From IMG/VR virus record IMGVR_UViG_3300037517_002510, positions 1 through 50,317 of that record: a stretch of 50,317 nt of DNA. One strand, written 5' to 3'. The position numbers were made by a program, and so were the translations under genes. This document shows, in pieces, positions 48,050-50,317 of this stretch. The notes below the pieces were generated by a model that had not been told where the DNA came from, made no database searches, and was given only the letters and a program-made list of their open reading frames with translations. The first letter of the stretch is position 1, and every line of letters starts with the position of its first letter. Source of the stretch: a virus.

Positions 48050-49425
48050 GCCATCACCTTTGCCTTCCTCGCGTTGAACCTGAACCACGCCCACCCGGGC
48101 TTGTGGCCACGTTCGCGCCCAAGTTTCTGCCAGTCCTCCAGCGTCCGGCAAGCCCCCTCCTCCCGGCGCCGAGCCACGATTTGCGCCATGTGCTGAAAAT
48201 CTTCGGCCGTCAGTCTTTGCAGCTCCCCGTCTACCTCCTCCGTCTCGCGGGCCTTCGGCTCCGGGCGATGCTGGCATTGCGGGCATTGCGGACCACCGTA
48301 GATGGCGAAGCACTGCGGGCAGGTCTTCACCTCCATGAGCTTTTCCTTCTGCTTGCGCTTCCCCTTGCCTTCCAAGCTCCACTCGCGGTCCTGCTCGGCA
48401 AGCCCGTGCCGCATGCAGTTTCCGGCGTGGTCCAAGATCACCGCCTCCTTCTTCCCGGGGAACACCCGCAGCGCCCGGCCAAGCTGCTGAAGGTGCATGG
48501 ACAGGGAGGCGGTGGGGCGGAGCAGGATGGCGGCGTTGACCGTGGGCAGGTCGAACCCCTCGGAAATCAGCTCGCAGGACGTGAGCACGAGCACCTTCCC
48601 GGACTTCAGGTCCGCGACGGTCTGCCGGCGGATGTCCTCCTCCATGCCGCCGTCGATGTGCGCGGCCGGGATGCCAGCATCGTTGAACCGCTGCGCGACG
48701 TGCTGCGCGTGCGCCACCGAAACGCAGAAGGCCACCGCCCGCTGGCCGGGGCAGAGGCGCTGGTAATGCTTCACCGCATCGCCCGTGATGGCAGGCCGGT
48801 CCAGCGCGTCCGCCAGCTTCCCCTTGTTGAAATCCCCGCCGACCATGCCGATGCCCGACAGGTCCGGCGGGGCAACCCTTGACGCGTAGTAGACCGGCTT
48901 GGCAAGGAACCCTTCCCGTATCAGCCACGACACGGACGGCCCGAGGGTCATGCGCTGGAACAACGTGCCCAGCCCGGAACCGTCCAGCCGCTCCGGCGTG
49001 GCCGTGACACCAAGGAAGCGGGCCTTCTGCCAGCAGGCGAACATCTGGATGTAGGTGGCGGAGACGCTGTGATGGGCCTCGTCGACGATGACAAGGTCCG
49101 GCTCCTCCACGGTGTCCATGCGCCGCGCCAGCGTCTGCACGCTGGCCACCATGACCGGCCGGTTCATCGGCGACTTCCCCGCCTGAACAAACCCGTGCTT
49201 CACGCCCACCTCGGTCAGGGTGGCGGAAATCTGGTCCAAGATTTCGCGTCGGTGCGCGACGATGAACACACGCTGCCCACGTTCGGCGGCGCTCTTGGTG
49301 ATGAAGGCGAACAGCACGGTTTTGCCGCTGCCCGTGGGGCTCACCGCGAGCTGCCGGGAGATGCCGGCACGGTATCCGCCCCGCAAGTCCTCCACCAAAT
49401 CGGTCTGATACGGACGAAGTTCCAC
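48046..49425 (-). CDS. SF2 DEAH helicase
   Basis: The 459-residue protein has 'LRPYQTDLVEDL' (Q motif), Walker A 'SPTGSGKT' (29-36), 'VDEAHH' (114-119), 'GVTATPERLDG' (about 136-146), and the second RecA domain motifs 'TSCELISEGFDLP' and 'QQLGRALR'. A zinc ribbon 'CPQC...CPQC' follows near residues 370-385. It belongs to the UvrB/RecG-like phage helicases and leads the leftward early operon. Confidence 0.88.
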   Translation of the reverse strand: MELRPYQTDLVEDLRGGYRAGISRQLAVSPTGSGKTVLFAFITKSAAERGQRVFIVAHRREILDQISATLTEVGVKHGFVQAGKSPMNRPVMVASVQTLARRMDTVEEPDLVIVDEAHHSVSATYIQMFACWQKARFLGVTATPERLDGSGLGTLFQRMTLGPSVSWLIREGFLAKPVYYASRVAPPDLSGIGMVGGDFNKGKLADALDRPAITGDAVKHYQRLCPGQRAVAFCVSVAHAQHVAQRFNDAGIPAAHIDGGMEEDIRRQTVADLKSGKVLVLTSCELISEGFDLPTVNAAILLRPTASLSMHLQQLGRALRVFPGKKEAVILDHAGNCMRHGLAEQDREWSLEGKGKRKQKEKLMEVKTCPQCFAIYGGPQCPQCQHRPEPKARETEEVDGELQRLTAEDFQHMAQIVARRREEGACRTLEDWQKLGRERGHKPGWAWFRFNARKAKVMA

Positions 49426-49445
49426 GGCTCCACTTTGGAAAAGCT

Positions 49446-49482
49446 GCTTGACGTGTCAAGCAAAAGACATAAATGGATGTCT
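49446..49482. promoter_or_regulatory. Divergent operator/promoter
   Basis: Between the leftward helicase and the rightward small gene lie two perfect inverted repeats, GCTTGAC-GT-GTCAAGC (49446-49461) and AGACAT-N6-ATGTCT (49465-49482). The first contains a -35-like TTGACG. Repressor binding here could set both transcription directions. Confidence 0.6.
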
Positions 49483-49483
49483 C

Positions 49484-49654
49484 ATGTCGCATCGCAAAAG
49501 CAAGCGGGTCATCCGCCGGGTCAGCTACCGGCTGCCCAAGGACGTGAAGGACGCCCTCGTGAAGGAGTCCGTGAAGTCGTGCCGGACGGAGACGGCCGCG
49601 CTCATCATCGCCATCCGCCTTGCCTACGCGGAGCATTTCACGAAAGAGGGTTGA
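49484..49654 (+). CDS. Small DNA-binding (ribbon-helix-helix-like) protein
   Basis: The ATG at 49484 gives 56 residues. A basic N-terminus is followed by a predicted strand 'RRVSYRLPKDVKDALVKESV' and two helices ('ETAALIIAIRLAYAEHF'), the layout of Arc/CopG repressors. It lies directly behind the operator pair and may autoregulate. Confidence 0.6.
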   Translation: MSHRKSKRVIRRVSYRLPKDVKDALVKESVKSCRTETAALIIAIRLAYAEHFTKEG

Positions 49655-49880
49655 CAGCCCGGCGCTTCGGGCGCACAACGCGAACGACAGCACCACTGCG
49701 ATTCGTCACCGCAGCGCGATTCATGCGCGTTACCATGATGGCATGGACCCCAAGGGGTCCGCCGGTTCCACGGCTCGGGTTCGCCGCCGAGGTTGGATTC
49801 TGGTCCGCACGGACCTGCAATCTGCCTCGTTTCGTCTTGTAGGGGTGGGTCAAGCAGCCACAAGACGAAGGAACAAAGTT
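49655..49880 (+). promoter_or_regulatory. Capsid gene leader with stem-loops
   Basis: Three perfect inverted repeats occur: GGACCCC-AA-GGGGTCC (49745-49760), GGTCCG-CA-CGGACC (49802-49815), and TTCGTCTTGT / ACAAGACGAA (49831-49840 and 49860-49869, 19-base loop). The last stem ends in the GAAGGA ribosome-binding site 12 bases before the capsid ATG. The capsid promoter is probably in the upstream half. Confidence 0.65.
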
Positions 49881-50317
49881 ATGCCAGCAGGCAATGTGAT
49901 TAGCTGTAAGCAGTTCCAGAACTTCCTCGTCTCGCAGGAGCCGGTTTACGACAAGGAGATTCTGAAGGATGTGCGCCCGTTTGACGGCCTCATCGGTTAC
50001 TACCAGACCGGGAGCTTCGATGCTTACTCCGGCACCACCCACACGTTCGACCGCTTCAACAGCGTGTTCCCGAACGTGACCGTGCCTTGGGGCGAGTTCT
50101 CCGGCGCGGCCTGCACGGGCCAGCCGTGCGACCCCGACGAGAACAAGATCGGCTGGGGCTACACCCGCGACACTTACTCGCTGGAGCGCCAGAGCTGGGG
50201 TTCGGACATCCTGTGCTTCGACAGCATCATGACGAAGACGCGGGCCAAGGAGCACTTCCGTCAGATCATCGACGACATCCTGCGTCCCGCGACGAACTGG
50301 ATTATGACCTACTACCT
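49881..50317 (+). CDS. Major capsid protein, N-terminal part
   Basis: This is the true start of the capsid gene (ATG at 49881, MPAGNVISCKQF), with GAAGGA upstream and the octamer TGCCAGCA overlapping the first codons. It runs to 50190 and continues at base 1; bases 50191-50317 duplicate 1-127. Residues 1-104 contain 'TVPWGEFSGAAC' and 'GYTRDTYSLERQSWG'. See the entry at 1-1259 for the rest. Confidence 0.72.
   Translation, partial: MPAGNVISCKQFQNFLVSQEPVYDKEILKDVRPFDGLIGYYQTGSFDAYSGTTHTFDRFNSVFPNVTVPWGEFSGAACTGQPCDPDENKIGWGYTRDTYSLERQSWGSDILCFDSIMTKTRAKEHFRQIIDDILRPATNWIMTYY
50191..50317. repeat. Terminal overlap, right copy
   Basis: Identical to bases 1-127. Remove one copy to obtain the circular genome. 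Confidence 0.95.

Larger units (their letters stand above)
1142..49889. repeat. Dispersed octamer TGCCAGCA/TGCTGGCA
   Basis: About 52 copies were counted by eye over both strands, for example 3854, 3863, 7037, 7049, 21797, 22350, 41088, 41097, 42659, 42679 and 49882. About two are expected from base composition. Related forms TGCTAGCA (1313, 8077, 18905, 29904, 31823) and TGATAGCA/TGCTATCA (9621, 10204, 13692, 16043, 26604, 32606, 32755, 38163, 38610) are also enriched. Copies fall in different reading frames, so codon choice alone does not explain them. Confidence 0.8.

Noticed and set aside
2090-49370. TGCCGGCA as part of the dispersed motif
   Set aside because: Only about five copies, close to expectation for this base composition.
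47831-49696. 621-residue frame on the minus strand
   Set aside because: Mostly an out-of-frame reading of the helicase gene; only its last 72 codons (from 48049) form a real gene.

Overview
The window is the complete genome of a tailed bacteriophage, assembled as a circle and cut inside the major capsid gene. Bases 1-127 are repeated exactly at 50191-50317, so the closed length is 50,190 bp. The capsid gene begins at 49881 and continues in frame across the junction to 1259. The genes are dense, GC-rich (roughly 60% by eye) and mostly joined by ATGA stop/start overlaps. There is a large terminase, a portal, a scaffold-like protein and tail-hub proteins. No tape measure, sheath or baseplate is visible, so a short-tailed (podovirus-like) particle is most likely. 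I see no integrase, DNA polymerase or RNA polymerase, and the host cannot be named from the sequence.

Layout. Capsid plus small virion proteins, lectin-like and fibre-like proteins and a membrane/lysis-like cluster run rightward (49881 through the junction to 8047). A leftward block (17194 to 8093) carries terminase, SSB, two small proteins, a GT9-GT2 fusion glycosyltransferase, a SAM methyltransferase, portal and scaffold-like protein. A rightward block (17239 to 30712) carries tail hub, fibre, adaptor, cupin-like and ejection-type proteins, ending in a 2,436-residue protein. Rightward recombination genes follow (RecT-like and RecE/Cas4-like), then an endolysin (30760 to 34219). Next come a tRNA-Met and a degenerate tRNA. 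Leftward accessory genes (34479 to 40155) include a MoxR-type AAA+ ATPase with its usual kind of partner. Several of these genes share an AAGCACAA element directly before the start codon.

The control region at 40156-40821 holds three strong palindromes, iteron-like repeats and a 16-mer one base from the bacterial parS consensus. It looks like a replication or partition locus. Leftward replication genes follow: primase-helicase, SF2 helicase and VRR-NUC nuclease.

The most unusual element lies in that leftward operon at about 44.9-46.5 kb. Three consecutive genes, two of them MT-A70-type adenine methyltransferases, are joined by attC-like integron recombination sites (45472-45576 and 46117-46214, plus a half site at 46395-46433). 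No integrase is present. The genome appears to have captured a short integron cassette array and wired it into its early operon, with each start codon inside the preceding attC. A second genome-wide signal is the octamer TGCCAGCA (or its complement TGCTGGCA), which occurs about 52 times in both orientations and in several reading frames, against about two expected.
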